Below are positions 14,301 to 29,000 of a stretch of DNA of 64,000 nt, piece by piece; position 1 is the first letter of the stretch, and each line of letters opens with the position of its first letter. This DNA comes from Closterium sp. Naga37s-1 (taxonomy: Eukaryota > Streptophyta > Zygnematophyceae > Desmidiales > Closteriaceae). The position numbers were made by a program, and so were the translations under genes. The notes beneath the pieces were generated by a model. That model made no database searches. It had not been told where the DNA came from and was given only the letters and a program-made list of their open reading frames with translations. The stretch lies in contig CANJKZ010000517.1 of the NCBI GenBank assembly GCA_947471745.1, positions 434,001 to 498,000 on the forward strand. The letters are read 5' to 3'.

Positions 14301-17300
14301 AAGCGTCTGCACATGTACAAGTGCGTGCATTTATTAAGAACTCATATTATATGCGGCACATAAATATTCCAACACAGGTGAACAAGTGTAGAAGTTGGCT
14401 TTCCATCCTTCTTCCCGAAGGTGGTGTCAGCATTCAATTAAGGGAGTGACGGGGCCCCCTGCCTGGCCTGTCCCATTGATGGGCTGGGCTGGAGTTGGAA
14501 CATCACAGGTCGATGCGTTTAGAACTCTGCTCTTTACTTGTCCCGGAAAAATCTCACATGCGAACCTCATACTTGATCGAGACCATTACAAATTTGGTAT
14601 TCTGCAAAATGTTGATTGATTTCCCTGTAAGAAAACATTCATTCATTTCAAATTCCGTTTCTCGCACAAGCCATTTATTTATGACCATTCCTAGTTTCTT
14701 GCAGGGACCATCACCACCCTCCAATTAATCATTCCGCGCAATTTTCATCCCGCATCAGTCCTCTTTGGTCTTGTCTTGTCAGACGCTGCATGCATGGAAT
14801 GGAAGCAACTTTTATGGACCTCTGTTTGTCTGGGGACCATGTTCAGAAACGTCAGAAGAATCCTGTTAGGCATTAGGATTCAAAAACTCTTGAAGCGCAT
14901 GCAGCGCTTTGTAAGAAGTTCCCACACCAGGCCCATAGCTGTCTGTATGTGTGTGATATGTTGGCCCTTTCTTGCCCATAAGTTCCCCCCGCATTCTTCC
15001 TGTCCTTGCAGCATCCTCCCAGCAATGTCATAGGAGCCATAGAAGGAAAGTGGCTAGAGAATGTAAAATTACAAGATCCAAAAGTCAGCCTTCACCTCAC
15101 TTACACTGCCCGTCCACCCCGTGTGCTGCATGCTGTGTATGCATCACTACCATTTGCTGAACTCGAGGATTCCAGAATATCAGTGTGCTTTCTGCGCATG
15201 CCATATGTTTATAGTTGGACGACTTTTGAGGCACCTCAAAAGGTGCCATTCCATTCCACAATATCAGTGTGCATTCAGCACATGCCATATGTTCTTAATT
15301 GGGCGTTACTGTGAGTGCTTCACCACTTTGCATCGACTAAAAAAACTCATTATTGATCCTTCTTTCCCCCCTTCCCAATGACCCATCCCTCATTCACCCC
15401 CCTTATTCCATGGCTCCGCGGCTCTACCCATGGATGTTTCCTCCACGGGCTTTTCTTCTTAAGAACCTTCAGGTCTCTGTATGCAAATCACTTGAGTGGG
15501 ACCATTCAAGCATCTATTGGCAACATGACCAACTTGCAAACCTTGTAAGTGGCAGTATTCTGGCCATGTCACCGTGACATTGTCACGCGCATGGGTGGAA
15601 TAATGGCATGCGTCACCAGTAGTTCCCTACTAGTGGTATGATGCATGTGCCATATTGTTGTTTCTCATCCCTGATGGTTTTCTGCAGGCTATACGCAGAA
15701 TCGTCCCAGTTCTATTATTCATCATGCATTGTTGTGGATTCAAGCGGCTGAGCAACAACAACCTATCTGGGTCCATGATCAATTAACAACGTTCAGAAGC
15801 TGTGCGTGATTCACAAACATCCGAGAAATCGTGTGTTGTGTAAAGGATTTCCCTATGCTTTGTATATCAATTCCCTATGTTGTCTGAAGCACTTCCCAGT
15901 GCTGTGTAGAGCATTTTCCTGATTATTTTCCTGAAAACATGGTCATCGTATGCAGGATGAGGTATTTCATGCTGGTTTAAAATCATTTTTTGAATAAAAA
16001 TGGTCTAAGCAGTCTAGTGCTCATGTAAGCCCTTGGTGGGTTATGATCAAGGGGGGGTGGGTGGTACAGTGCATGTGCATGTGTCCATCAGGTGCATCGG
16101 CTCCTCCCTGTCTCGCATATCTGCCTTCATGGTCACGTCCATCCATTGTGCCACCCTTTGGCTGGGTGTACTCATCTTGGGCGGTTCAAGTACCATCACT
16201 ATGTATGTAGGACAGGCATGACTGTACAAATGCAATCCTCTTTTACAACAAACAAGATGGCAACATTGCAGTCCAATGCGCCAGGATTCTTATGGTGGAT
16301 CATTTCATTGAGATAGCCCCTGGAGTTGGAAAGTAGAGAGAGAATGACGGTAAGATACTGCTAGGAGCTAAGGGACCAAGTTATACAAGCACAATTAGCT
16401 TGTGCACTGCGATTAGTTAGCTGAGAAGGCAAGTGTGACTAATATGCCAACTCATGAGCCAACACGGATGAGTTACTAGCTACACTCCAACGCAGTCATG
16501 TCTAGCATGTCTGATCCTCATAATTTCGTTCTTACTTCGCTTCCCCCCTTTGCTCTTTCCTTGGCTCCATTATGCACCTCATTCCTCCATCTTATTTTTC
16601 CACATCCACACGTGTCCCGCTTCACGGATTCACGGGCCATCAGAGATCTTGGGGCGAATCTCTTGAGGGGCTCCATTCCTGCAGAAATTGGTAGCATGAC
16701 AAACTTGTGCTATCTGTGAGTTTATTGGCAGCCGTGCTCCATTGTTTTGACTGGACGAGGTGCCCTATGCATTTCATATGTGCTGTATCGTTTGGCCTCG
16801 AAGCATGTGACTTCTCTGGGCAGTACAGTACAACAAATTGTGACAAGAGAGATGGAAATCGAGGCGGAAGTTGGAAAGCATCGCCAACCACATAGCACAT
16901 CACACACACACTGACTTCCCTCAATAGCCAAGCTTCTCAGCTCATGCACTACTTTTGCAACCATGCATTGTAGGCAGTTGACCCTTTGCTATTTGCACCA
17001 GTCACTGGTTTAAACAATTGTCACTTGCTCAACCATTTGTGCGGGTTCCTTTTGTTAGAAATAGTCAGTCAACACTTTGTACTATATTCTATATCGGTTA
17101 GGTTACTTTGTAGGTTGGGTGTAGATTTGTAATCCCAACCCTATCTGGTTGGGATTCCCTCGTAATCCTGCAAATCTGCCAACTCACCAATTGGAGATTT
17201 GCTAGGATTCCCATCCCATCCTTTCCCTAGCTTTGCTCAACCCAACCGTGTTTGTACTTAAGGCCTAGTGCCTTCCTTATGAAACAATCAGTTCAGTTCC

Positions 17301-20300
17301 AATTCTATCATGGTATCGAGCTAGTAAATTCCGCTCACGCGGAATCCGATCCTTGGCGTCCCGATGGTTCTCTCCTTCTAGGCTATGCCTATTTTGGTTC
17401 CCGGCTCCTACGCTTAGCGTTCTTTCAGAAACTTCACATCGTCGCTCCGGTCAAGCGCGCATTCGGTTTCCTTCATCGCGCATCTCGTTTTTCAACGGCG
17501 ACATTCTCAGTTTCCGACTTCCTTCACCGTAAGCTTCTGGTTTTTAAATCTCCGTGGCAATTTTCGCATCTTCTTAACTTCGAACAGGTTTTCAGCGGCG
17601 CAGCGGAACAGGTCCAGCAGCGCAGCGGAACAGGTTTTCAGCGGCGCAGCAGAACAGGTCCAGCGGCGCAGCGGAACAGGTTTTCAACGGCGCAGCAGAA
17701 CAGGTCCAGCGGCGCAGCGGAACAGGTTCAGCGGCGCAGCAGAACAGGTCCAGTGGCGCAGCGTAACAGGTTTTCAGCGGCGCAGCGGAACAGGTCCAGC
17801 GGTGCAGCGGAACAGGTTTTCAGCGGCGCAGCAGAACAGGTCCAGCGGCGCAGCGGAACAGGTTCAGCGGCGCAGCAGAACAGGTCCAGCGGCGCAGCGG
17901 AGCAGGTTCAGCGGCGCAGCGGAACAGGTCCAGCGGCGCAGCAGAACAGGTTCAGCGGCGCAGCAGAACAGGTCCAGCGGTGCAGCAGAACAGGCCAGCG
18001 GCGCAGCAGAGAAGCAGAACAGGGGCAGCAGCGAAGCAGAACAGGGGGCATCGGCGAAGCAGTATAGCAGGGTGTATTATGGGCATTCTATTGTCAAAAT
18101 CGCGTTTTGGACTTCCTCAATTTCCAAAATTGCCTCTATTGTCAAATTTCCTCTATATTTCGCTCTGCTACGTACCGGAGACTTTAGCGCTGCGCTCCCC
18201 GCAAAATGGCAACTTCAACTTCCACTCTCGTCGGAAACCTCATCATCCTTAACCTCGCTCCCAACGGCACGAGCACCAATTTCGGGGAGTGGTGCTATGG
18301 AGTGGAGAAGCACCTCCTTAGCTCGGAGCTCAAGGGGATTTGCCTCAAGGACATCCTCCTCAACCGCGGCAAGGGGAAGATGCCTCTCCCTCCCGATCCT
18401 CTCGGCGAAGGCGCCACTGCCACAGCCAAGCTTGCTTTCGACGCTAAGACCACCAAGTATGAGACGGACTTCAGTCTCTGGGAGCAGGCGGATGCGGCAG
18501 TGATTAGGGTTTTCATCACCACCACCCCAGTTGAGTTAGTCAAGTCCTACCGCACCTTCCGCTCTGCGCATGACATTTGGAAGTACCTCCAGGATCGTTT
18601 TCATGACAAAACTGCCGTGGGAGTTGCAATCCTCATTCCTCGCATGTTCCAAATCCGCCTTGAGGAATGCCCGGGCATGGCAGACTACATCTCTGAAATC
18701 CGCAACATCCATGAGGAGCTCAAGGACATTGGGATCACCTTTCCCGAACAGGCACCTACTGCTGGGCTTCTCGTCGGACTCACCCCAGCCTACAACGTCA
18801 CCTGCTCCATGCTCAAGCAGCTCCCCACCAAGGAACTCACCTTCGAGAAAGTCGCTTCGGCCCTTCTCTCTGCCGAAAAGGACCTTGCAGCCCAGGCATC
18901 CGTCAATGCTGTGCGCTACTCCCCTTGCATCCCATTTCGTTCCCAGCAGGGCCAGAGGCGCAACTCCTTTCCCCCATGCCAGTACCTCATTAGGAAGGGT
19001 CCACGTGCGGGGCAGAAATGCAACGGCACCAACCATCCTGAGGCAACCTGCTTCAAGAAGCGAGATGACGAGTGGTATGGCGTCCACGGTGTCTCCAAGG
19101 ACAAGCACCCTCCCAACTGGGCACCACCCCGTCGTGTGAACCAGGTCGAGGCAGTGGAGGAACCTGCTCAGGCATTTGCTAGCGCCCCATCTGATGTTCG
19201 CCTTAATCTGTTGTTCTCTGGTGCTGGTCTTATTAATGAGAAGGGGTCGCAGTACATCGGTGTTTCAACCACACAGAGAATCGAGTTCATACTAGACAGC
19301 GGTGCCACCCACATAGTACTTAAAGACCAAACCGCCTTCGTTCCCTACCAGGCTCCCACCTCACTCCTTGGAGCCGATTCTAGCTTCTCCATCCAATGCC
19401 ATGGGTCCTCAACAGTTTCCTGTCCAGCTTTCCCATCCACCACAGTCACTGGCATCTGTGCCCCAACCCTCCGCTACAACCTTCTTGCACAGCGGTAAAT
19501 CCAACGCGCAGGCGTGATCACCATCTTTCCCAATGATGCTGACTACTGTGACATGTTTGACGCCAAAACCGGACTCCATCTTGCCCGCTTCACCCTCAAC
19601 TCCAACAACCTGTACACACTAGTTGTACCTCCCGTTCAAACATGCTCCCTCACCAACCTTCCGCTTCCATCCTCAGACTCCCCCTCATGTCACTGCCGCC
19701 TCCTCACTGACAAGACTATGCTATTTCATAACCGCCTTGGCCACATCAACTTCCGCGCACTTTCAGACCTTGCCACCAAACAACTCCTTCATGGGCTGCC
19801 CGCCTCACTTCCACAACCCCCCTCTCTTTCTGGACCGCCTTGCCTTGACTGTGCATAGAGCAAGCTTCGGGAACAGCCCCATCCTCCCACTGAGTCCATC
19901 TCTACCGCACCTCTCGATTGCGTACACATGGACCTTTGGGGTCCAGCTCCTGTTCGTTCCCGTGGCGGACACTTCTACTTCCTTGTTATCATTGATAACT
20001 ATTCCCGCTATGTGTCCGTTCACCTTCTCACCGCTAAGTCTGAAGCCCCAGCCATCATCATGTGAATGGGCCAGGCAGGCTCATCCACACTTCAAAACTA
20101 AAATCAAGATTCTTCACTCTGACGGTGGCGGTGAATTCCGCAACAACACTCTCAAAGCTTTCTCCTCTACTGAGGGTATTCGTCAGACCTTCACTCTCCC
20201 AGACAGCCCTCAATAGAACGGTGTTGCTGAGAGCCGAAACCGCATCCTGGGGCAGATTGCTCCTGCTCGCTGCCTCCTCACTCATACTTCCGCCCCTCCC

Positions 20301-23300
20301 TCTCTTTGGGGATACGCCATGCTCCATGCTGCCGCCCTCCACAATCTCCATCCTCATCCTCACCACACCCACACCACCCCCGCAGAGCTGTGGACGGGTC
20401 AAAAGCCGTCCGTCCGCCCTCTTCGTATATGGGGGTGCACCTCCTATGTCCTCTTCAACTCCCAAGCCCGTCGTGCAGCTGGCGGCAAGCTTGCTCCGAA
20501 AACAATCGCGTGCGTGTACCTCGGGCACAACTCGGACTCGCCAGACTACCTCTTCCTCCATCCTTCCACCAACAAACTCTATCGCAGCCGAGATGTTTTC
20601 TTCGATGAATCCCACCCATTCTACCCCTCCTCCACAGTTTCTCCTTCTCCTCCGCCTCCTTCTCTTACTTGGGCTGACTTTGACAGCCTTCCTCCTGCCA
20701 CCACTCCATCTCCTCCTCTTCCCGCTCCCTCCACAGTTTCCGACCCCCCATCACCCGCTTCCCCATCCAGCACCACGCAGTCTCCCCCGCTCCTTCCCGC
20801 CCCCGAGCCCATTCCTCTCAAAACCTACCAACGCCGTCCTCCTGCTGCTGCTCCTCCTCCTGATCCAGCTCTTGCTCCTGATCTGGCTCCTGCTCCTGAT
20901 CCAGCTGCTATTCCTGATGCTGCCACTACACCTGCTGCTTCTTCTCCTCCAGCTCCGCCTCCCTCCCCCATCGCTGGTCGCACCCGCTCGCACAAAGCTC
21001 CCAAGCCTCTTTCCCTTTCCATTCGTGTCTCTCTCAATCCTCCTCCTATCGGGGGTGATTATTCGCTCATGCCCTCCCTTCTTGAGGACAGACATGAGGA
21101 GTTGATTGAGATTGACTCAGCCATACACGCGCTCTGCTCCCTCTTTCCAGATATCGCAGAATCTCCCACCCTCAACTTCTCGGACAACCCCTCCATTCCC
21201 ACACCTCTCACCTATGCTGAAGCAATTTCTGGTCCTCACGCCGCTCAGTGGCTAGGGGCCATTGTCGTAGAGTGTGAGGCCTTCATTCACACAGGAACTT
21301 TCACAGATATCTCTCCTCCCTCCGGCGTCAACATTGTGAAGGGAAAATGGGTTTTCCGGGTGAAACAACTTCCAGGCGAATTTCCTGTCTTCAAAGCCCG
21401 GTACTGTGCCAAGGGATTTACCCAAAAGCATGGACTGGACTTCTTTGAGACATTCTCTCCCACCGCCAAACCTCCCACACTGCGCACCCTTCTCGATGTT
21501 GCCGCTCGAGATGACATGGAGGTTGACTGCATGGATGTTTCTTCTGCGTTTCTGCAAGGGATCCTTCGAGAGGAAATCTACATGGAGCGGCCTGAAGGAT
21601 TTCCAGCTCCTTTTCCACCAGGCACTGTATGGAAGCTGAATCGACCAGTCTATGGCCTCAAGCAAGCACCCTGGGAATGGCACAACAAGCTCAAGAGCAC
21701 CTTAGGGTCCCTCGACTTTCACCCATCCACTTCTGGCACCATCCCGCTTCTTCATCTTGGTTTATGTCGATGACATGATCCTTGTCACCAAGGATCAGAC
21801 ACAGCTGGCAGCAGTCAAAACCGCACTTGGTGAGAAGCTGGCCATGAAGGATCTTGAAAAGCTGACGAACTATCTGGGCACGGAAATCACACGTGATCGC
21901 ACGGCCCGCACCATCACCCTCTCGCAGAAGTTCTACATCAACAACGTTCTGACCAGGTTCAAGATGCAAGAAGCAGCTTCAATGCCCACCCCACTCTCTT
22001 TGCAGCACCAACTCACTGCACCCTCTGTTCCCTCACCTGAGCCCTGTGATGAGGCTTACCCCGAGCTCGTTGGTTCCCTCATGTACGCGATGATGTGCAC
22101 TCGACCAGACTTGGCCTATCCAGTCAGTGTCCTGTCTCGCTACGTTGCACCTGGTCGCTTCACGAGCCACCACTGGTCTGCCGCCAAGCGGGTCCTCCGC
22201 TATCTCAAAGGAACACAGGACTATGTGCTCACTCTTGGCGGCTCTTCCCCTGTTTGCCTTGAGGGGTACAGTGACTCGTCCTATGCTGATGACCAGAGTG
22301 ATCGGCGCTCTTCCCAAGGGTATTGCTTTACCCTTGGCAGTGGGGTTGTCAGTTGGCGCTCCACTCGGTCGTCTTCCGTCTCACTGTCGACCTGTGAGGC
22401 CGAGCTGTATGCCGGGACCATGGCTGCCCAAGAGGCCCGTTGGCTCTCCTTCTTGCTGGCAGAACTTGGGTATCCTCAGCCAGCCCCAACGCTTTGGTGT
22501 GACAACGAGAGCACCATTCATCTCATAAAGGACCCCGTCTTCCACGGCCGCACCAAGCACATTGAGGTCCGTCACTATTTTCTTCGTGAGCTGGTGCAGC
22601 GCGAGCAGCTGAAGGCTGAACACATTGCCTCCGACTGCAACCTTGCTGACTTGTTTACCAAGTCTCTTGTTCGCCAAGACCACTACCGCCTCCTCTCGTC
22701 CATGGGTGTTGGGCCGCCATGCGGCTGAAGTGTTGTCAGCCTAGGGGGTTTGTTAGAAATAGTCAGTCAACACTTCGTACTATATTCTATATCGGTTAGG
22801 TTACTTTGTAGGTTGGGTGTAGATTTGTAATCCCAGCCCTATCTGGTTGGGATTCCCTCGTAATCCTGCAAATCTGCCAACTCACCAATTGGAGATTTGC
22901 TAGGATTCCCATCCCATCCTTTCCCTAGCTTTGCTCAACCCAACCGTGTTTGTACTTAAGGCCTAGTGCCTTCCTTATCAAGCAATCAGTTCAGTTTCAA
23001 TTCTATCACCTTTCCGTTTTGATGTAAAAGTTTGCTTCGTTCCTATTCACACCATTGTCCCTTTCGTTTCATGTACGTCAGGAGGTTGGGGAACAACAAA
23101 TTAAGTGGGTCCATTCCAACAACAATGAATCGCCTCACCAGCCTTACTTTTCTGTAAGTATCCCTCACTTGCGTGTCTTTCAGCACAAATATACGTTGCT
23201 ATGTTACACCTTTTCTATTGCGCTGCCGGCATTGCCAACGCATTGACTAGCATTGCTCACAAATTTTGTTATAGATTAAGGACGGAGTCTATGAAGATTA

Positions 23301-25967
23301 GGGGCTGAAATATCTCAAAATCGTCAACTACAATTCTGGACAGAAAAGTCGTCGTCACAAGAAACGTCGTCGACGAAAGGTCCACTGTTAGAATTCTTTC
23401 AAACTCGAGTATGTTGTAGCCCTTGACCGTGGCTATCTTTCCCAATTTGAATAGTATCAGAATATGGAGTATAACTCGAGTTATGAACTTCGGCGCACTA
23501 GGGGGTATGCTGCCATAGAAAACGTAACTCAATCACAATGATCTCACAAGTTCACACAAGAAAGTTAGAGTAGCAATAGAACCAGGTAGGAGGGGATGAG
23601 GAGGACGAGAGGGAAGGTCCCAAGAGAGTCCCCAACCAAGGAAACCCCATGCCATACAATTCCCTTCCCCATAGGCAACCCAACTTTGACCTTTGTCACT
23701 ATCCCAACCTCCACAATCCACCTCAACCCAACTTGGCCACACTTGCCAACCTGGTTTGGTTTCTCCCAACCATTTGGCAGCAACTACAGTAGAAAAGACG
23801 AATTTCCCAACCCCCAAAAGTCTGTACCCCATATTGAGTCAACCCCACAACTTCCCATAGTCACCACAACCAAATATCAAAAGCATACGAACTCCAACGT
23901 TCGTAACTTTCTAGTTCGTGCTCCGATTGAAGCGATACTTGGTTCCTCGGAAAGCTCTTGAGCAGAGGAGTCACTTCAGATATCTGCTCAAGCCAAATAA
24001 CATTCACACACACACTCAGAAAAACCAAACCGCACAAAACACAAATTCTTGCACACACTCACAACACGCATGCAACGCACGAACATATGATGGGAGGCAG
24101 ACAGACGTGAATGCGAATGGTAGCATCACTCAACAAACTCCCCCTCTGGCTGCCAACCATCATCCCACATGCCATAGCTCAAGCATGCATCCTCAATGCA
24201 CACTCATCCCAGCAAGCTTCATGCCCTTCCAATGCTCAGATTCAGCCAGGCGCTTGGTGAGAATGTCAGCCGCCTGCTGATGGGTCTTCACAATCTCCAG
24301 CCGCACCTCCTTGTCCAGGAGCCTCCTCACCCAATGCCACTTAGGCCTGATGTGCTTCGTCAGCCCATGAAGGCAAGCATTCTTAGCAAGCTTCACAGCC
24401 GACTCGTTGTCACAGAAAATCACAGTTGGCTCCTTTTGGCACACTCCGATCTCCTCCAACAAACGCCTCAGCCACACCACCTCCTTTGCCCCATGATGCA
24501 GAGCCATGTACTCTGTCTCACACGAGGACTGCCCCACCTCGTTCTGCTTCTTGCTGCGCCAGCTCACTGCACCACCTCCAAACAGGCACACATAGCCTCC
24601 AATGCTGGTGCCATCCGCCTTCACAGAGTTGAAGCTAGCGTCGGTGTAGCAGGTCAGGAGCATCTCCCCCTTGCCCAAATCAGCTGCACCCCTCTGCAGC
24701 CTCTGTCGCACAGCACTGTACTCCAAGCCCACTAATGCCGTAGCGCTCACATAGCGGACCAACCTCTTGGCCGCTTCCAGCTGCTCATGACTGGGGCGTG
24801 AAACCACACTTGCAAGCCTGGATGTAGCAAAGGCAATGTCAGGCCGCGTGTAGTTAGCCGCATAATTGAGTGCCCCCACCATGGAATGAAACAGCTTCCT
24901 GTCACTCTCACCCACCACCTCCTCTTCAGCACAGGGCTCCATAGTGAACCCCGAAGGCAGTGGGGTGGCTGGCTTTCCTCCATCTTGCAGCCCATACTTC
25001 TCAGCCAGCCCCTCACAATACTTTCTCTGGTGCAACCTCAACACTCCCTTGTCAAGGTCCCTCTCCACATGCATGCCCAAATAGTACTTCACATCTCCCA
25101 TCTTGGAGCACTTAAACTGCATCTCCAGCATCTCCTCCACATGCTCAATCATTGCAGACGACTCAGAGAAGAGCAGGATGTCATCCACATACACCAGGAG
25201 CATGAGAAACTGCTCCTTCTCCTGCAGCAGGAACAAGCTGTGATCACACTCACTCTTCTTGAAACCCCCAGCCAGCAGAGTCTCCTCTAACTTGTGGTAC
25301 CATGCACGAGGAGCCTGCTTCAGGCCATAGATGGCCTTCTTCAGCCTGCACACCCTGCCGCTCCCATCATCCAAACCCTCAGGCTGTAACATGTACAGCT
25401 CCTCCAGAATGATCCCATTGAGGAAGGCGGTGGTGATGTCCATCTGCTTCACCCGCCATCCACGGTTTGCTGCCATTGCCAATGACACCCGAAGTGTTGT
25501 GCCTTTCCCCACAGGAGCATAGAGCTCGTTGAAGTCCTTTCCCTTTGTCTGCTGAAACCCCTTAGCCACAAGCCTTGACTTGTAGCGGGTCAGCGCCCCA
25601 TCAGGTCCGTACTTGTGCCTGAAAATCAGCTTGGAAGAAATGGCCTTCTTCCCAGGTGGCAGCTCACACAGCTCCCACGTCTCATTCTCTAGCAGAGAAT
25701 CATACTCCTCCTTCACACTCTGCTTCCACTTTTCAGCATCGGGCCCGCTCAATGCCTCAGCTAGCGTCTTGGGCTCAGGGACGGCTGCCCAGTAGCAGTG
25801 TGCTATCTCATCCTCATCACACTGCTCAGCCACACTCCCAGCCCTTACCACCTTTGGCTTGCCACGGCTTGCATAGGTCAGCCTGTTAGGAGGGCGCACA
25901 TCCCTCCTAGGACGGTCAGCCGTACGTCCGGCACCTTGTGGAGCACCTTGCTCCTCCTGCTGCTGCG

Positions 25968-26001
<34 letters not shown>

Positions 26002-29000
26002 CTCCACCTCAGGTTCTCCCCCATCCTCTGTCACCCCAGAGATCTCATTCTCAGAGACAGAAACCTCCACTTGCCTTGAAGGCCGCTGCACCTCATCGGC
26101 CTCTACAATTAGCGGTGTCGTTGGAAGCTTCTGCTGCTGCTGCTGCTTCCACTCCTTGTAGTACAAGGATTCAAGGAACTTCACATCCCTTGACACAGTC
26201 AGCTGCTGGCTGGTCAAGTCCCAAATCAGCCAGCCCTTGTGATCCTTAGCAAGCCCCAAGTGCACACCCCATCTCCCAGAAGCTTCCAGTTTTCCCCTCT
26301 TCTCCTTAGGCACATGAAACACCACCATGCACCCAAAGGCTCTCAGCATGTTCACAGCTGGTGCAATCCCATACCACTTGGTGTAGGGGACCCACTGCTT
26401 GTCCCCCATAGTCGCCAGCACCCTGTTCTTCACAACAACGACCTGCCGCAGTGCTGTCACCCAAAACGGATCCGGCAGCCCTGCACGCCCAAGGAGAGTG
26501 CGAGCACCTTCCTGCAGGGTCCGGTTGAACCGCTCAGCCACGCCATTCTGCTGAGGGTTGTAAGGCACTGTGAGCTGATGCTGGATCCCCTTCCGCTTCA
26601 GCTCCTTCTCAAAATCAGCGCCGATGAACTCTCCTCCGTTGTCAGTGCGGATCACCTTCACCTTGTGTCCGCTTTCCCTTTGTGCTCTCGGCATCCACTC
26701 CTTAAGAACAGCCGCTGCCACCTCCCCCTTAGTCTTGAGAGGGTACACCCACACCGCACGCGTGTGGTCGTCCACAATCGTCAAGAAGTAGCGGCTGCCC
26801 GAGAGAGAAAGGGCCCTCGTGGGGCCCACCACATCCATGTGCACTAGTGAAAGTGGTGCCTTGGCTGGTCCTGTGCTGCTTCTGAAGGGAAACTTCGTGA
26901 ATTTGGTCTCAAGGCAGGTAGGGCAGCTCCCAATCTCCTTTGCTCCCCCCTTCACCTCCAGCCCCTTCAAGCACCCATCCTTTACCAACTTCTGCAGCAT
27001 AGGAATGTTCACATGGCACAGCCTCTCATGCCACGTCTCCCAATCAGCCTCACCACTCCCAGATGAAGCCTTTGCCCATGCAGCTGTCGCATCCACACCA
27101 GCAAGCACCTCACCATGTGGCTGCTGTGGCTGCTGCACCTTCTTGACTGCATCCAGGGCCCCAGCAGTTGGTGCAGTCTCCTCTCCTCCCGCAGTTGCTT
27201 TAGCCGCTGCCGCTGCCTTTGCCGTTGCTGGTGGTTTCCCCTTCCAAGGGATGATGGGCAGCTGCCACAGGTCCTTGATGCAGCTGCTCTTCTCCTCCAA
27301 GTTCCACAGCAGCAACTTCCCAAGCTTTGCACGGCAGCTGGTTGGGCCGAAGGTAACTTCAGCCTTGCTCTTCTGCAGCCGGCGCACAGAAAGAAGGTTA
27401 GCGGACAAACCTTCAACCAACAGCACATTCCCAAGCCCCACAAGCTCTCCATTGGCTCCCATCACCTTAGCATTCCCAACACCAATCACAGGGAGCAAAG
27501 CACCTGAAGCGGCAGCCACAAACTTGATCTTCCCAGGAGGTTTTACCTCATCAAGCAAATCTGCCCGTGGGGTCATATGACTCGTGCAACCTGAATCGAT
27601 CACCCAGTGAGTGAGGGGGTGCATCACAACCTTCCCAACTGAACCCATATCACCCCCACTCCCTTGCACATCCTCAACCATGAGGAACATCCCAGGGTCG
27701 GCTTTACCTTGTGCACCATCACCTTGTGCACCTGATCCTTGCACAGCGCCACCGCGTGCACGTTCACCACTTGGCGGCTTCATGCCTGGAGGGGCCCATC
27801 CCTCAGGCCGGCTGAAACACTTGAACCACGGGTGTCCAGCCTTCTTGCAGTACCAGCACGCACCCTCCATTCGGGTGCTCCCCCTGCCACCAGAGCTCCC
27901 ATGCCCCTCATTGTAGTCACCTCGGCCTCTCCCTCTGCCAAAGCCTCTCCCACGGCCTCGGCCTCTCCCTCCCCCTCTTCCTCTGCTGCCTCCTGCAGCT
28001 CCATACCCCTCAGCAGTTTTGTTGGCAGCACCACCTCCCGTGTGGCGTCTGCGGAAGTCCTCCTGCAGAATCTGCTGCCGTAGCCACTCAGGCGTCCATT
28101 TGTCCTGCTGAACGTTGAGGGTGGGGATGAGGTTGTCCCACGAGTTGTCGAGCACCGAGATGATCTTGGTGCACTGTTGCATCTGCGACACTTCGCTGCC
28201 CGCCGCTGCCATCCTCGCATAGGTGTCCTTGATCTTGTCAAGGACCGGTTTCACATCATCTCCCGGTTTCATGGAGAGGGCAGCCAACTCCTTCTCCAAC
28301 ACAATCACCATCGGCAGCGTGTTGGGCTGAATCACGTCGCGTAGCAGCTTCCATGCCTTCGGTCCGGAATCATCCAACTCCACCAAATCCTTGATGTGCT
28401 GGAACATGTCGTTGTTGACCGATTGGAGGATGAGGTCGTACAGCACCGCGCTCTTCTCAATCCACCGATCGCGGGCATCTCCTTCCCCCGGCATCTTCTC
28501 CTCTCCCATTGCAATTTTCAGCAGCTTGTAGCGCTTGAAGGCGCTCCGCATCCGCCCGCTCCATTCCTCATAGTTGGAGCCATCCAAAGCTTCAATCTTG
28601 GATGGTGGCGGCTCACTCCTCTTCTCAGCTGCATCTCCACTCCCTTGATTCATCTCCTCTGCTCCCAATCAGAGGTTTCAGCTCCCCCTTTTGCTGGTCA
28701 CAATGTAGATCCACACAATCTTCACAAGTGTCAGCGCCAACGAAATTTCGGCAGAGTTTCCCCTTAGCGGAAGTCACATCCAACCTCCAGAACTCCACTT
28801 AGGCACGCCCACAGGCCATGGTGGGTCTAAGAGGGTCTTCACACTTCAGTAGACTCCCCACAAGGTCCTTAATCACCTCTGATACCACTTGTTATAGATT
28901 AAGGACGGAGTCTATGAAGATTAGGGGCTGAAATATCTCAAAATCGTCAACTACAATTCTGGACAGAAAAGTCGTCGTCACAAGAAACGTCGTCGACGAA

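Larger units (their letters stand above)
17053..23008 (+). mobile_element. Ty1/copia retrotransposon 1, degenerate, in RLK intron
   Basis: 5956 bp, same orientation as the host gene. LTRs at 17053-17310 and 22751-23008 (258 bp each), target duplication CCTTT at 17048-17052 and 23009-23013. The LTRs differ at about five positions by eye. A tRNA-iMet-like PBS (TGGTATCGAGC, one base short of the usual form) starts at 17311 and a purine tract (ctaggggg) precedes the right LTR. The order gag, protease, integrase, RT, RNase H is of copia type. Several stops and frameshifts inactivate it. Confidence 0.93.

Noticed and set aside
17252-18067. 271-codon frame rich in EQVQRRSRTG-type repeats
   Set aside because: It is the tandem-repeat leader of copia 1, starts within the LTR, and related repeats read equally well in another frame.
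23269-23961. Frames of 87-121 codons inside the copia 2 LTR
   Set aside because: They recur identically in both LTRs and have no protein motif; LTRs are not coding here.
24196-28802. Plus-strand open frames across copia 2
   Set aside because: They are antisense shadows of the intact minus-strand gag-pol, low-complexity or without motifs.
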